Assembly (NCBI GenBank): GCA_963573385.1
Contig: CAUYLG010062930.1
Span: 1 to 64,000 of the forward strand
Reading direction: 5' to 3'
DNA: 64,000 nucleotides
Source of the DNA: Cacajao melanocephalus
Taxonomy: Eukaryota > Chordata > Mammalia > Primates > Pitheciidae
Part shown: positions 27,216-45,122 of the stretch, in pieces
How the letters are laid out: every line of letters begins with the position of its first letter
How positions within the stretch are numbered: the first letter of the stretch is position 1
Notes under the pieces: generated by a model
Told to the model about the DNA's origin: nothing
Database searches by the model: none
The model's input: the letters and a program-made list of their open reading frames with translations, nothing else
Position numbers and translations under genes: made by a program

Positions 27216-29066
27216 GTAAGTCCTGCTTTGTTGTTCTTCGAGCCTACTAGGGTTTGGGTCAGAGTAAAAACATGATTTTTTAATGTAGTGCTTTAAATAG
27301 CTGAGGCTCTTTGCATATCAGGCAGGTCAGAGAAAACCAAAGCCTGGAGAAACACACCTGAGTGTGATACTGCAGGTCGGTAACCAGATCTTACTGGGTA
27401 AGGTTGACTGCAGGCAAGCATTCCTGAGGCTTCCTGTTTGTTATCCTGGGAGGAATACTCCAGTTTCAAGACCCAACTGGTGTGTCTGGTTTTCTTAAAC
27501 ATCATTTATGGTACTTCACAGTTGCTCTTTATGAAAAGGGAACTCAATCAAAGCCAGGTAATCATTAACTGGTTCAACTGAATACAACGGGAGATGGAAG
27601 ACTGCTTAGTGTGATAATGAAAGTTATTAAGTATAGGTTCCTAATAGGTCACAAGTCTCTGCTCTTCACTTGGTTTTAATGTGACTGTATTTAATACTAT
27701 TGCTGTCTGTATCTCAGCTCTCTGGCAACTTCATATTTTCACAGTGCAGCTGAGAACCAGAAGTTAGTTGGCTTCCAGGCAGTCAAAATAAATATCACAC
27801 AGTGTCTGTGTATTGAGAAGCTAACAGACTACTCAGAGAAGAGTTCCCCTCAGATAACAGGGAAATTTTGTACCTAGCACAGTGTCTGAGCCTTAATCCA
27901 TTAGCTTATGTTTTATATTGCAAATTAAACCCAGGCCACTTGAAAGAATGCTTGCTGCACTATGTGATGGGAAAGGAGCTGGGCCTGCTTTCAAGGAACT
28001 GTTGTTTAGACATATGTAAGAACAGGTCTGATGTGAAACTCACCAGGGCAGTAATAGAGATGTCTTTTTGATGCACTGTGGAAACAGTTACAGATACAGA
28101 TTTGGAGGAGGGGAAGGCAGGGAAACTTGTAGAAGAGGAGGTGAAGGTTGTATAGATCCTGAAGGATGAAATACTTTTTAGGCAAATAGGGTTGTTTTTA
28201 GTTATCTGTACTCTTTTAAGTTTTCAGCAAATTAAAAGCTGCACATTAGAAAGCAAGGCTTTGCTGCTGTAGGGTCCCACCCTGTTCAGAAGAGGGGACC
28301 AGAAACATGAAGAGTAGAACTCAGTGTAGTATTTCGGTTGGTGCTTGGCACAGGCATGAGGCTATTGGGGAGTAAAATTGGCCGTTATGGGAGGGTGTCA
28401 GGTGTGAAGGGCTTGTGCTGAGGAGCTCTAAGGAATTGAGAGTTTTAGGGCTCATTGCTGATGTTGGCAGCAGGAGAGAAGTGAACTAGTTGAGAGAGGT
28501 TGTAGGGGCTCCCGAGGGAAAGACTTTCCTCTTATTTCAGGAAAGGTATTGAAGGTCTGTTTCCAAGTGCAGGCAGGAAAAGCCACCTGTTTGAGCCTTT
28601 GGGATGACACCTTCCAAACTTCTGAGACACTTGTCATTTCATAGCCCTACCTACTCGTTTTCTAATGTTTATAGTTTTAGGCATTTTACTCGTTGAGGCA
28701 AAAACATGCTTTGGAATTTCTTCTCTGCCCCTGTGTGGTACCTATCAAAGTGTCTTACTGAGTTATAAGTACTCCATAATACTATTTGCTTGAGTACATA
28801 ATTTTGTCCTGCATTAATTTTTTTAAAAGTCTTGCTTTTCAGGTCAGAATTAGTCAGAAGACTGCTTGATGAATTACCTTAACATGAAGATAATGTCCAA
28901 TAAAAGCTTAAGAGCCCTATTTAAATATTTTTCTTGGCATTGTGTAACAGGTGTATGTATGCTCACTCTGTTTGCTCTTGTCATTGCCTCCCTTCCTCCT
29001 TGGGAGAGCTGGGTTGGAAAAGTTTCTCCTGGATGTTCTCTCATATTTAGAGCCTTCTCTTTTCTG

Positions 29067-29212
29067 GACCAGCATTGTCCCATAGGATGCAAATGCCCTA
29101 ATCTACTGCATGTGAGGAGCTGAATTTTAAACTTTTACTTAATTTTAAAGAATTAAAAAATTTAAAGACACATGTGGCTAGTGTCCACCATATTGGACAG
29201 TGTAGTTCTGGA
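29067..29212. mobile_element. Possible non-autonomous hAT-like DNA transposon
   Basis: Begins with CCAGCATTGTCCCATAGGAT and ends with a 'cacatgtggctagtgtccaccatattggacagtgtagttctgg' pattern. This resembles the common element whose ends read 'cagtgctgtccaatag' and 'attggacagcgcag'. The inverted ends are imperfect. Confidence 0.45.
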
Positions 29213-29276
29213 CCCTGGCTTAGTTTAGTACCTCTCAGTTGTCCAGAGGCTCCTTAGTAGCCCAGAAGGCCCCATA

Positions 29277-29640
29277 TTAATCAGCTCAGGATGCTGCAAA
29301 AAAGTACCATAGCCTGGGTAGTTTAGCCCAAAGAAATTTGTTTTCTCACAGTTTTGGAGGCTGGAAGTCCAAGGTGCTGGCTGGTGTGGTTTCTCCTGAG
29401 GCCTCTCATGGTTTGCAGATGGACTTCTTCTCACTGTGTTCTCACTTGGCCTTTCCTCTGCACAGGCATTCCTGTGTGCCTCTATGTGACTAAATTGGAT
29501 TAGGGCCCACACTAATAGCCTCATTTTAACTTAATCACCCCCTTTTGAGGCCCTGTCTCCAAATATAGTCACATTCTGAGACTGGGGGTTAGGGTTTCAA
29601 AATATGCATTTGGGGATGGGGGCTACAATTCAGCCCTTAA
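29277..29640 (-). mobile_element. MLT1-type MaLR LTR, antisense
   Basis: From TTAATCAGCTCAGGATGCTG through TCTCACAGTTTTGGAGGCTG, GGATTAGGGCCCACACTAA and CTCCAAATATAGTCACATTC to CAATTCAGCCC. This is the reverse of the well-known MLT1 LTR of the ancient ERVL-MaLR group. It is diverged and non-coding. Confidence 0.75.
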
Positions 29641-29684
29641 AAGCCCTAGAAGACCAAATATTTCATCTAAAATATATATGTTCA

Positions 29685-29814
29685 GGCCAGGCACGGTGGC
29701 TTATGACTATAATCCGACCACTTAGGGAGGCTGAGCTGGGAGGATTGCTTGAGCCCAGGAGTTAGAGACTAGCCTGGACAACAAAGCGAGAACCCGTTTC
29801 TATTAAAAAAAAAA
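29685..29814 (+). repeat. FLAM (free left Alu monomer), sense
   Basis: About 130 bp from GGCCAGGCACGGTGGCTTAT to an A10 tail, with no right arm. Confidence 0.85.
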
Positions 29815-29830
29815 TTCCACGTAGAGCTCT

Positions 29831-30960
29831 GGTTAGAAAGGAAGAAGGAAGAGAGTGTCCACAGACCCCACTAAAAGTGTGTCTGTCAAGTCACAAGTCT
29901 GTACTGGCCTCCGTCAAGAAGCTGGGGGTGGAGAATTAAGGTTAATATTTATAGGTTACCAAAGGGTTAGCCCAGGCTATGGAACTTTGGTAGTGTGGGA
30001 GAGGAATGATAGTTGCTAGTAGAAGGTCGGCCGTCCTTTTGTCATACAGCTGGTTCAATGTAAAGTACATGTTGATGCTTCATGGCCATGCTGTCTGTCC
30101 AGGCTCAATGGTTTGATAATTATGGTGGATGATGGTAGTGGTAAACTAACAGTTCTCATTAAGAACGCCTGGAATGCCAGGCTTAAAAAGATGCACATGC
30201 TCATTGCCGTGGAACATAGCCCTTTCCATCCCTTCTGAAGGCAGCCGGTTCACAGTGTAGGCCTCTGCCACCAACCCACTCATTTGCACTGGCGTCTTCC
30301 TTTTGTATATAACTGGGTGGCCTGCTTCAGGGGGCATGACTTCTGTCCCTGCGTTCAGGTCCACAAAATGAGCCCTACCTGAGTCAGCTCCCCATACCCT
30401 GCCTTCCTTTTGCCGGGCCTGTGCATTTGGAAAGTTCTGCTTAAAAGGACAGGATATATGCAGTGGCCGCACCTCAGCGTCTCCAGCCTGCAGGCCTGAC
30501 AGAATTTTGGCAGCAGTTCCCAGCCCAGTGCAGACCATGTCCAAGTGGAGGGGAGGCAGCTGCAGACGTCAGCATGGGGCTGCAGCACCAGCCATAGCCA
30601 TAGCCATAGCTGGGACTTGCTGGCCTCTGGTCTGGAGCCCTTTGCCTTGTTTTCTGGCCTAATTCTGAGGAATACCAGTATAATATTTACAGTTGGGGAC
30701 AGACAGGCATTTTCTGTGCCAGGTGCAAGTCCTTATCCAGCTGCAGTCATGGTTGAAACCTTTCTCCAGGTGCCCTGGAGACCCAGCCCTGCAGTTGGAT
30801 GGAGTAATGTTGGGGTTTTTGCAGGCAGCGCCTGCAGTCGCTGGGCTCCAGGGACTGGGTGGCTCAGCCAGTCTCTGAAGTTACACATTGTGCCAGAGTG
30901 TGGCCAAGGGAAACAAGCCCTTAGTTTTCTGCTTTCCAGCCCAGGATCCTGTCCTTAGGG
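29831..30960 (-). mobile_element. Probable degraded MaLR interior with a surviving 132-codon frame
   Basis: On the minus strand this segment precedes the antisense LTR at 29277-29640, the order expected for an element interior followed by its 3' LTR, with a FLAM inserted between. It is more GC-rich than its surroundings and holds a 132-codon minus frame at 30146-30544. After the stop at the end of that frame, the same frame reads on with further stops. I do not recognise the peptide as any cellular protein. Assignment to a MaLR interior is inferred from position and orientation only. A pseudogene or chance frame is possible. Confidence 0.35.
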
Positions 30961-31003
30961 ATTTGGCAAATGTGGGACTGGGATTCATCAACCACTTTCA
31001 GTA

Positions 31004-31390
31004 TAGTTGACCCTTGAGCAGCTCCCCGCAACCCTGCAAATCAAAATTCTATAAGAACTACTAATAGCCTACTGTTGACCGGAAGCCTTACTAGTAATAT
31101 AAACAAATCAACATATTTTATATGTCATATGTATTATATACTGTATTTTTACAATAAAGTAAGCTAGAGAAAATATTGAGAACATCATAAAAGAGAGGAA
31201 ATATATATACATATTAAAAATATCCTATTCAGTAAGTGAAAGTAGATCATCATAAAGGTCTTTATGTTGAGTAAGTGGAAGAGGAGGAGGAAGAGAAGGT
31301 GTTGGTCTTGCTGTCTTACGGGTGGCAGAGATAAAATTGTCATATAAGTGAACCAGGCAGTTAAAACCCGTGTTGTTCAAGAGGCAACTG
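31004..31390. mobile_element. Tigger-type non-autonomous DNA transposon (complete, 387 bp)
   Basis: The ends TAGTTGACCCTTGA.. and ..TTCAAGAGGCAACTG form inverted repeats, and the element is bordered by TA on both sides (31002-31003 and 31391-31392), the pogo/Tigger target. Inside are CTAATAGCCTACTGTTGACC and TACAATAAAGTAAGCTAGAG. These match the short element with ends CAGTTGACCCTTGAACAAC that I remember as Tigger2-like. It has no transposase. Confidence 0.75.
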
Positions 31391-31522
31391 TATTTCTGCA
31401 ACCTAAAGTACATTTCATTTCATCTTCAATAAACCTGCAGAGGGCTAAATTAAAACATCAAGTATCCTTGTTTTTGGCAGGAATTATTTGTTTTGGTTTT
31501 CTCAGGCCAGTAGTAGCTCTGA

Positions 31523-31912
<390 letters not shown>

Positions 31913-34429
31913 GACCAGCATCTTTATATATATGTAGCAAATGGTGTTTTTGTTGGTTTTGGTTGTTTTTAAATTTGGTGCCACTCCAAGGTCCAAAGGG
32001 AGATTGGTCCCATTCCTTCCTTCAAAAATAATGATAGAAGTGTGCTGACATGTTAAGATTTTCGTAAAGTTGTAGAGCAGGGCTTCTTGTTCTTGTCTGA
32101 CTTCCTTAAATTTCAGAGATTTGTTGACTTTCTGTGGGAAGAAGGCCTGGAGCCAGGCTCCATGTGGGGCCTCCCTGGTCTCCCTGTTTCTACACCTGAG
32201 CTAGGGTAGAAATGCTGTCTCCCCACCTATCAGAGCCAGGCTCTGCCCCAGCACCTGTGATAAGGAATGGGCAGAAGGGAAGCAAACTAACATTTAAAAT
32301 TAGTAATTTTTCCACTGCCTTGGACTTGGACCTCAGCAGAAATGGTAGGTGACTGTCAAATGTTTGTGTGTCAGTTGGTTGAAGGCCTAAGTGTATTTAA
32401 GTATGTTGAAACATTTCTAGGCCAGGTCTTTGAACATATGTATGGTGCCTTTGTTTGGCAGTAGAAGTGAGTTGGGCTGTAGAGCTGGGCTATGCTGGAG
32501 TAAAAAACTATGGTAGGTACAGGATCAGTCCCTGATCTAAATGGCAGTTATATCAGATGCTTATCTTCTATTATGCAGCTAAAGCAAATAATCAGTAACT
32601 AGATTAAATTTGCTTAATTTAAGATGAGAATTAACACAGCATTGCTTTACTCTGGTACAAGGCTAGCTTGGCTTTTAAGTAACTCATAGGTGCGTTTGTC
32701 AGGTCTGTGCGCCCTTGCTGTGACACCAGACTGCTGGACTCTATACTTGCCAGTTTTAAGCATCTTACTTTGTTAAGCTGGTTTAATACCCTTAAAGACA
32801 GATACCAGCATATTATTTAGTGTCCAGAGCAGTGACTGAGACAGGAGGACCTCTGTTTGATCAGTGGCAAGGTTCTTTTGTAGTTTGCATTTTGTTGTGC
32901 AGCAAACACTAAGACTGCCATTCATTCTAATTTCTGAACCTTTTGTGCATGGCACAACATGAGAAGCTTATCACACACCAGCTACCAAATGTGGAAGATG
33001 TGTGCAGTATGTGTTAGATTTACTCTTGAGGTTTTCCTTATTTTAGATCTAGGGCAAGACAGCATGGCTATTTTTAATATTTCAAACGGGGAGTGAGTGT
33101 TGGAGATGTCTGTATAATAGGACCAGAAAGAACGTTATGCCCGGGCAGAGTCCATGCTCATGTTACTATCTATGAGCCTTTTATAACTTTATATTAACCA
33201 AAAGGATGCTGTTTTAATGGAAGTTGGGGTTATTAAAAACAAGACAAAATATTTTTCCCCACTCAGTCTTTCCCGTGTTTAACATGAAGTAATGTAATAT
33301 AGATTTGTTCTTAACTGAACGGTGTATATGTCAAGAATTTAAAGTCATTTAAATTTGTCAGTAAAGTGAACTTAGCTAATAATTTTACCTTGTGAGTGGC
33401 AGTAAAATACTTTTAGACATTATTAGCAGATTTTTAGAGTTCCCAACTCCTTTCCTGAAAGCGAAAAGAAAGTAAAACAGAATTTTACTTGTCATATACT
33501 TAGATTAGTTTGTCATTAAATATCAGCACTCTGGAAACAAATAATGCAAACCAACTCAGCATAATCTTACCATGAAGTTTTTAACAACACAGTTTTTAAC
33601 AAGTGCATGGTGTTTTGCTGTAGCATTAATCACTGACTTCTGGTTTTTTTGGTATTTGAAATACTCTAATTTCTGGTTTGACCCCACTGTCCTACCCCTA
33701 ATATTTTCCAAAAAATGTTTATAAATTTTGTTTTAATTAAAAGGGAGTATTCATTATTTTGGTTTTAGTAATATTCTGGTAGCTTCCTGACCACCTGGGA
33801 AGTGTCTGGGGAGAGCCTGGCTGTAGAGAGAGGTGTTGGTGTAGCAATGTCAGACACTTCTTTGGGTCTCTAGCCTGTGGCTTTCCATGAATGTTTCTGT
33901 ACCTGCAGGTGCATTCTAAGCAGGAAGCACTGCCTCCACAAATCTATCTTTAAATGTATTATTGCTTTATTTTCCTTGAGCTCAAAAGCATATCTTCTAT
34001 TAGGTGAAACAGGAGTATATTCCTAGTGCCTGCCACCTTCAGTTCATGGGTTACAGTGATGGTTAGAGCATGACTGAGGGTCCTCAACAATGACACTTAA
34101 AAAAATTACCACTTTTCAAAGAAATATTGAGAATCTGCTGTGTACACAGCACTGACTGACTTAGCTATACTGTGTGTTGTAAATTCTGCGTCTTACACCA
34201 ATGGCTCTTTATAGATTAACTTTTTGATATAGTAAGAAAATGAGAAGAAATAGATCACCAGCAATAAATACCTGCTTCTGGACATAGGAAGGCAGAGCAG
34301 TTTCCTTGGGTTCACAGCCCACTCCCAGATTCTCACTTGGTTCAGCTGCAAAGTCTAGGTTTTATACAGACCACTTGTGTAAAGTAAAATAGAATGTTTC
34401 CCCCCCTTACTGTTAGTGGATGATATCTC

Positions 34430-34900
34430 AGTGACAAATGTTTAATATCTTTATTGAGAAGGAATTGACATGTTTCTGCCTTGGCCTCCCAAAGCCTCTG
34501 AGCCTCATATATTTAAATTGTGTACTTTGATATGTTTTGACATGTGTACACCCATGAAATCATTAAAATCAAGATACTCCTTCCCACTTTTCTGTAGTCT
34601 TCCACTGATCTAGGTTTTGTCACTATAGATTAGTTTGCATTTCCAGAATTGTATGTAAAATGGAATAATACAGTATGCACTCTTTTTTTTTTTTGATCCA
34701 GCTTCTTTCACTCAGGATAATTACTTCAGCATTCATTCATGTTACATGTATCAGTAGCTCATTCCTTTTTATTGCTGGGTAGTGTCCCATTGTATGAATA
34801 TACCAGAGCTTATTCATTCACAATCTGTTAGTGGATGTTTAGGTTGTTTCTGATTTTCGGCTTTTGTAAATAAGCTGCTAAGAACATTCCTTATGCCAGT
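34430..34900 (-). repeat. L1M 3'-end remnant, antisense
   Basis: Landmarks are TTTATTGAGAAGGAATTGAC, GTATGTAAAATGGAATAATA, GCTTCTTTCACTCAGGATAA, CCCATTGTATGAATATACCA and a 'tgtttaggttgtttctgattttcggcttttgtaaataagctgc' pattern. Together these are the reverse of the 3' end of old L1 elements. There is no intact reading frame. Confidence 0.75.
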
Positions 34901-35123
34901 GATAATTTAAATTTAGTTTCTTTACCAGTCTTTCACGTTCTGCAAAGTGAGTTTAATAGAATTAGTTTTGCTTTTCCTCCTTCTGTATTGTATCATCTAT
35001 CATCTATCATGTATAGGTAAATTAAGAGGAAAAGGAAAAGACTACTTTTGGGTGGACTAGAGTTTCTCCTGGTTATTACTATCGGATACCAAATATGTAG
35101 CATCTTTGTATATCTGTTTTTAA

Positions 35124-35473
<350 letters not shown>

Positions 35474-37523
35474 GGTATTCAGGATTTATAAAAGCAGTTC
35501 TAGGAAAAGCTTTCAAATGAGTGTCATTATTTGGGTTGTGTTCGATGTCAGCAAAGCTGCAAGCTTCCTGGGAACCTTGGAAACTACTTGGGAGGGATCC
35601 TGACAGATCCTCAAGAAGGGACAAGAGGGTCAGAAAACCTTAGCAATGGAGTGATTCTCTAAATTTGTGGCTTTATGCCTTATCATTTGTAACCTTTTCC
35701 ATCGTAATTCAAAGCAGAGGAGGATCATCCCCTCTTGTTCTGCTTCTCTTCCCTTCCCCAAATTTTCTGGGAATTCTATCCAGACACTGTGTGTGCTTTT
35801 CCTCGTCTCTTCTTTCAGGCTGTGGACCGGCTGGAGGATGGCCTCCAGGACCAGAGGGAGAAAGAGAGGCCTCTTGATAGATCCTAGGAGCCACCCAGCC
35901 ACCTTAATCTCCAGGTTCCTAACTTGGCTTCTGTCTTCCTTTTTTCTAGTAATAACCAGATTTAGAACTTCTGCAGGTTGAGCTCACCCCAGTGTGCCCA
36001 GAATATTTCTTTCTCAGTGTGGGGGTGAAATATTCTTGTTCATTTAAAGTCTAAAGAGGCACACTTAGTGTTTTTTTGAAAGAATAATTTTCTAAAACAT
36101 TTACTCAAATGCCAAGGGGCCAACAGCAGGAGCTCCAGTTCTGATTCTGCTGGCGGAACACTAGTCAGTCAGTTGACCTAGTAATGAGCCTCAGAACTGG
36201 TGCTCAAGGGTAGTGCCGACCTCGTCCCTGTCAGGGAAGCATGGCAATCCCCTTTAGTCTTGGTCATTACAAATCTGATGATAGGCTTATGTGCAGAATC
36301 TGTTTCCTAGGGTCCCCAAGGTCTTAAGGCTGCTTTGATTCTCTGTCCCTGTCTCGATTCTGTAGAGATAAGAGCTTCCTGTTGGAGGGACAAATGATTT
36401 CACTGGCAGAATGGCAGTCAACCTTAAGCTTTTGGCTTTTATTTTTTCTGGATTTTGTTAATTTCTGGAAAATGGAACAGTAGGTGTTCAGGAATGGGGT
36501 GATTATTAAAAATAGGAGGTAGAGGTGAATGAAGTTGGACACATACTACTACATGTGGCTGTTAGGGCTCTTTCAGATCTCTGGCAGCAGTACGGCACCC
36601 AGAAATGGAAGGTTTTGCACTTAAGTTGTCTTTGTAACAAATTGACAGGAGGCAGAGGCAGAGAATGGAGTAGAGGTGCTGAAATTATTGGGAAGTTGAA
36701 TTGACCCAGCCATTGATTGTGTCCTGAATGAGAGGAGTCTAGGAAGACTCTTAGATTTCTGATGTCAAGTAGAAATGATGGTAATAGTCATCAAAGTAGG
36801 GATGTAAGAGGCAGGGCAGGTTTGGGTAAAATGTTGAGCTCCGTTTTTGTAATGCTGAGTTGACAGATCTAAGGTATACCTTAGGGTTGATGTCTAATGT
36901 GGAGGTGGAACTGGATCTGGAGCTTGGGAGGGAGGTTAGTCTGGGAATGTAGGTCTGGCATGTTCCTCTGGGTGTGCTGGGTAAGACTGTGGACATGGTT
37001 CAGTGCTCCCTGGGGCGAACATTTGGAGCAAGAAAAGAGGAAAGAGTTCAGGAAAAACCCATGTTGATGGGATACACGGAGAGGAGGAACCCACAGAGTG
37101 AAAAAGAATTGCCGCTGAGGCTGAGAGAGTATTATTTCAGGTAGGATGGAGTTGTTGGTGCCTGAGAGGTGTCAGCAGAGAAGAGCTCAGACTTGACAGC
37201 AGTTGGGAGACCCTGTTAGGCAGCAGTCATGTACTGTGTTCTGGGAGAGGCCAGATGATAGGAGTAGAGCTCTTTTGGAAGAAAGCCAGAACAGAGCCAA
37301 CTGGCATTTTCATGGGAAAGTAAAGCAGACAATTTTAAAGGTTATTTGGCCATTGGCCCCTTAGTCTTTGCTAAGTTTGTTTACCTACCGTCCTCCCCAC
37401 TTACGGTAGTATCCTACCTGCTTGCTACATCATAGGCCTGAGGTTCTCTGTCTAGGGAATGCAAAGTTTTTATGCCTTGCGGAGTCAAATGTTTTTTTTA
37501 AAAAAAGTGTTAAAGCTTATTGA

Positions 37524-38168
<645 letters not shown>

Positions 38169-38515
38169 GATGTTTTTCAATTTGTATTTACCAGCATGAG
38201 ACTTAGAACCTCTTCAGTGCAGGCTTATGGGTGAGGACTCACACCTGCATTGTTGTTAAAGTCCTCTCTCCTGTTGGATGCAGTACTTGATACAGCATCC
38301 CTGCACAGAATGACCACATTAGGCCTGCTCATGAGAAATGAGAGTTAAGTTAGTGATGGAAGTGGAAGAGTTCTGTGAGAGCCAAGAAGCCATCACAGCT
38401 GGTCTCATGGTACAGCACTGAGGTGAGCCTGGATGAGTTTGGGTAAGAAAATCCCTGAGAACACTGTGACCTGTGCAGTTTCTAATGGTTCTTATTTGGA
38501 TATTTGTTTCTTTAG

Positions 38516-38601
38516 GCCTGTCAACTACTTGGTCCCAGAATTCCCGATCCCAGCACAGGAGAAGTTCCTGCTCCAGACATGAAGATCGAAAGCCTTCGGA
38601 G
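38516..38601 (+). CDS. JADE1: JADE1 coding exon 2 (aa 18-46)
   Basis: The acceptor is tttctttag/G at 38515/38516 and the donor CGGAG/gtactt at 38601/38602. With the last base of the previous exon it completes Ser18 and ends in phase 0 after Glu46. It reads [17 protein letters not shown] and on to RHEDRKPSE: a polar, Ser/Arg/His-rich stretch of low complexity with no folded domain. The donor is weak, with T at +5. A MIR element starts only about 50 bp downstream in the intron. Confidence 0.96.
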
Positions 38602-38654
38602 GTACTTCATGAATGCTTGCCTGACCATGCATGAGTATATGCTGCCCCATATAC

Positions 38655-38855
38655 CTGGTTGAGTGGTGTCTATTTGTGTAGTCATGGGCAAATTTTTCAA
38701 ATCCTTGTGCCCCAGTTTCCAAATCTGTAAGATGGGGAGAACTCATGGGATTCTTGTGAGGATTAAGTGGGTTGATACACATAGGCTAATACATGCAAAG
38801 CGTGTGAATAGTTGCTGGCACATAAAAAGTGCTCAGTAAATGTTAGTTATTATTA
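38655..38855 (+). repeat. MIR, sense, well preserved
   Basis: Landmarks TGGGCAAATTTTTCAAATCC, CCCAGTTTCCAAATCTGTAA, GTGAGGATTAAGTGGGTTGA and GCTGGCACATAAAAAGTGCT follow the MIR consensus to its 3' end. Confidence 0.82.
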
Positions 38856-39607
38856 TTAATTATGTTATTTTTTTTCCTTTCCTGTTGCATCTTTGCTGGC
38901 TCCCAACAACTTTTCCTCTGGCCAGGAGATCAGTGGGTTCAGCTGCTGCCAAGTCACTGCCAGCCTCAAGTTAGTTTTAGCCATGAATTTGTGGCTTATT
39001 TGGCAACAACCCTGTGTAACTCAGGGAGTTTTGTTTTGGGGATTATGCTGAAGGCTTTCCCCCCTCTTTCTTTATTTGTTTCTCATCTTTTGTTTCCTCT
39101 TCTCCCTAACTTTTGTTATCTATCTGTCTAAAAGTACTTTTAGGTGCAGTTTCTCTCTGCTGGTCTTTGTTTAGGGGCCCTTATGAGGCCTGAGGTCTGT
39201 TTATTCTAAAAACCTTTGCTAGGTTTTAAATCATTGAAGAAAAAGCATTTTACTTTATCACAGTTTTCAAGTGAGAAGGTTATAGGAAGAGTTTCTTTGG
39301 TTGAATGCTTTACTTTGTGCTGCCTCTTATGGATGACTTCAAAGATAGCCTCATCATATAATGGCAATGCAGAGGCAGATATTCCTCGGAGGAACTTCCT
39401 GGGCTCTAATAGGGAACGTCAGGAGGCTGCTCTGTCATGGAGTGGAGGAGTTACTTGGTTGTGGAATAGCTTCTTTCATGAGGAAGTAGTTTACATCCTT
39501 TAGAATTGTGGAAAATCATCCCAGGAGGTACTTCAGCATGATCAAATGTGCTTGGGAAGGTAGCCACTTCCTCCCTTTGTTTTATTTCAGGCCTTTTTTT
39601 CCTTTGA

Positions 39608-40307
<700 letters not shown>

Positions 40308-41751
40308 CCCCAAAATACCTTTCTGATGTTCACACCAAACTCCTGTTATTTCAGCACTGGAATACATAGGGGACTGAGGAGCTGAGACCTGGTGTGACGA
40401 GGGCTGGTGCCTAGTGGTGTAGTTTGAAACCTACTTCTAGCACTGACACCAAGCAGTCAGGAGGGGGCCCAGCCCCGCGTTTTGGTCCAGAGGTTTTTCT
40501 CAGCCCTGAGTCCCAACTATATGTAGGGCACTAACATACTCTACAGAAACTCAGGAGTTGACATCCATTTGAGGGCCTTTGTTTTAATTCTTGACTGAGT
40601 CTTTGAGCAAAGGAATAGCAGTCTGCCTTTTCTCATTTCATTGCTTGAGTTAGATTTTCTTTCTTTTTTGACAAACTCGTTTGTTTTTTATTTATATCAC
40701 TTAGTTGGAATGTTTTTACTTGATTGGCTTCTTGAAGGTATAGGCCCATCTTTTAGGTTTTAAAGTACTTTTCTCTTGGGGGCCAGGGAGTTGGTGTCCA
40801 CTGGGCTGGGCACCTGCTTCAGTGGCTCAGTGCTTGAAAGGAAGGCTCCTGGTATTACGTGTGATTTTTGTGGGAGGTGCATGGCCTAGTTCTTGCTTGT
40901 TAATGGGTCTTTAGAAATGAGGAGTGGCATACTGGGGAATAGTCCGTATTGAAAATGGCAGTCAGGAGAAATGGCCTTTTTATTCAGACACTGCCTCAGA
41001 CTTTATTATGGTGAAGTTTATTAAAGTGATCACCAGCCTGAAAAGCCACCAGGAAAAACAAATATGGACCTATTAGCAGGCGTATGTTGTGAACTGTGCT
41101 TAGCAGCGCAAGAAAGAACTCCCTGTCCTGAGAAAAGAGAGTTCAGCATTGTGACTTGTGTAAACAGACAGGGCAGCTTACAGATGCAAGCTTGCTTGGT
41201 GCCAAATACAACTTTGGGCTGGTCCTGATGCCAAGGTCAGAGCTTTCTTATGCAGCCTTAGACACGAGTGGGCCAAGGACAAGGCTTGAGAGGCAGCCAG
41301 CTGTGCAGCCCTGCCTGGGAGACAGTGTTGTGCTCCGCCCCAGGGGCAGCCGTCACTGACCAAAGATTAATGCCACAGGCCCAGGAGTCTGCAGTGGCAC
41401 AGGCACTGGGAGGGCTGCCTTTCCTGTGGTTTCCTTCATTTGGCCTGTGATAAGGAATTGGGTAGCTCTCTTGGTAGAGGGGCACTGTTGTGTTTGCTTG
41501 TTTATGGCAGAGTTTGGAGAGGGTAGTTACTTTCTCTATTTCCTTTTCCCACAAATAACTCTTCTGAGGTAGAAGTTACCCCAGGCGAAGGTGTGCAAAC
41601 AAATGTTCTTTGCAGGCCCATCAATCCAGTGGCCTGTGGTTGCTTGTCTTCCAGATTTTTCAAGGCCAACCTGGACCTTGAGCTTACCAGCTAACATACC
41701 ATAAACCCTGGTGCCCTGGAGTCAGGGCCTGGGTTCGGGACAGTCTGATTA

Positions 41752-42111
<360 letters not shown>

Positions 42112-42536
42112 TTACATGGTTAGTGGAGTTATATTTCCAGAGCACCGTTGAGTGCAATATCTCCCTTCAGAGATTTCCAGGTGCATGTTTTCGGTAGCCC
42201 TTTTGGTAAAAAAAACAAAAAACAAAAAACCCATCAGTTTGTTCATCTCAGTGTCATATAGGCAGACAACAAGGTTTTTTTTTTTTGTTTTTGTTGACAT
42301 TGTGGACACTGTGTGGCTTGAGGGAGTGAGAAGGCAGGGTTCCATCAGCACTGCCACCCCATGCCTGAGCGAGGTAAAAGGCGTGTCAGGCAAAGGTTTT
42401 CTGTAATAGGTCAGGTTTGTTTATGCTGATACAGTGACCTTGTTACACGGCAGCTCCATGGTTACATTGCAGCTGCCAGCACTCTGAATAAGAATGCAAA
42501 TATCAAATGTCAGTGTCCCTTTCTCTTCTTTTCCAG

Positions 42537-42694
42537 GTGTTTAGGACAGACCTGATCACTGCCATGAAGTTGCATGACTCCTACCAGCTGAACCCAGATG
42601 AGTACTATGTGTTGGCAGATCCCTGGAGACAGGAATGGGAGAAAGGGGTCCAGGTGCCTGTGAGCCCAGGGACCATCCCTCAGCCTGTGGCCAG
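42537..42694 (+). CDS. JADE1: JADE1 coding exon 3 (aa 47-98, EPC-like region)
   Basis: The acceptor is cttctttccag/G at 42536/42537 and the donor GGCCAG/gtagag at 42694/42695. It starts in phase 0 with [20 protein letters not shown] and ends two bases into the codon for Arg99 after IPQPVA. This opens the conserved N-terminal region shared by JADE/BRPF proteins and Enhancer of Polycomb, which in this family helps contact the HBO1 acetyltransferase. The length, 158 nt, is not a multiple of three, so loss of the exon would shift the frame. A 28-bp exact direct repeat lies on both sides of this exon, at 42230 and 43899. Confidence 0.97.

Positions 42695-45122
<2,428 letters not shown>

Noticed and set aside
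35630..35981. Overlapping frames of 61-104 codons on both strands
   Set aside because: No similarity I recognise, no splice context, and frames open on both strands. Treated as chance.
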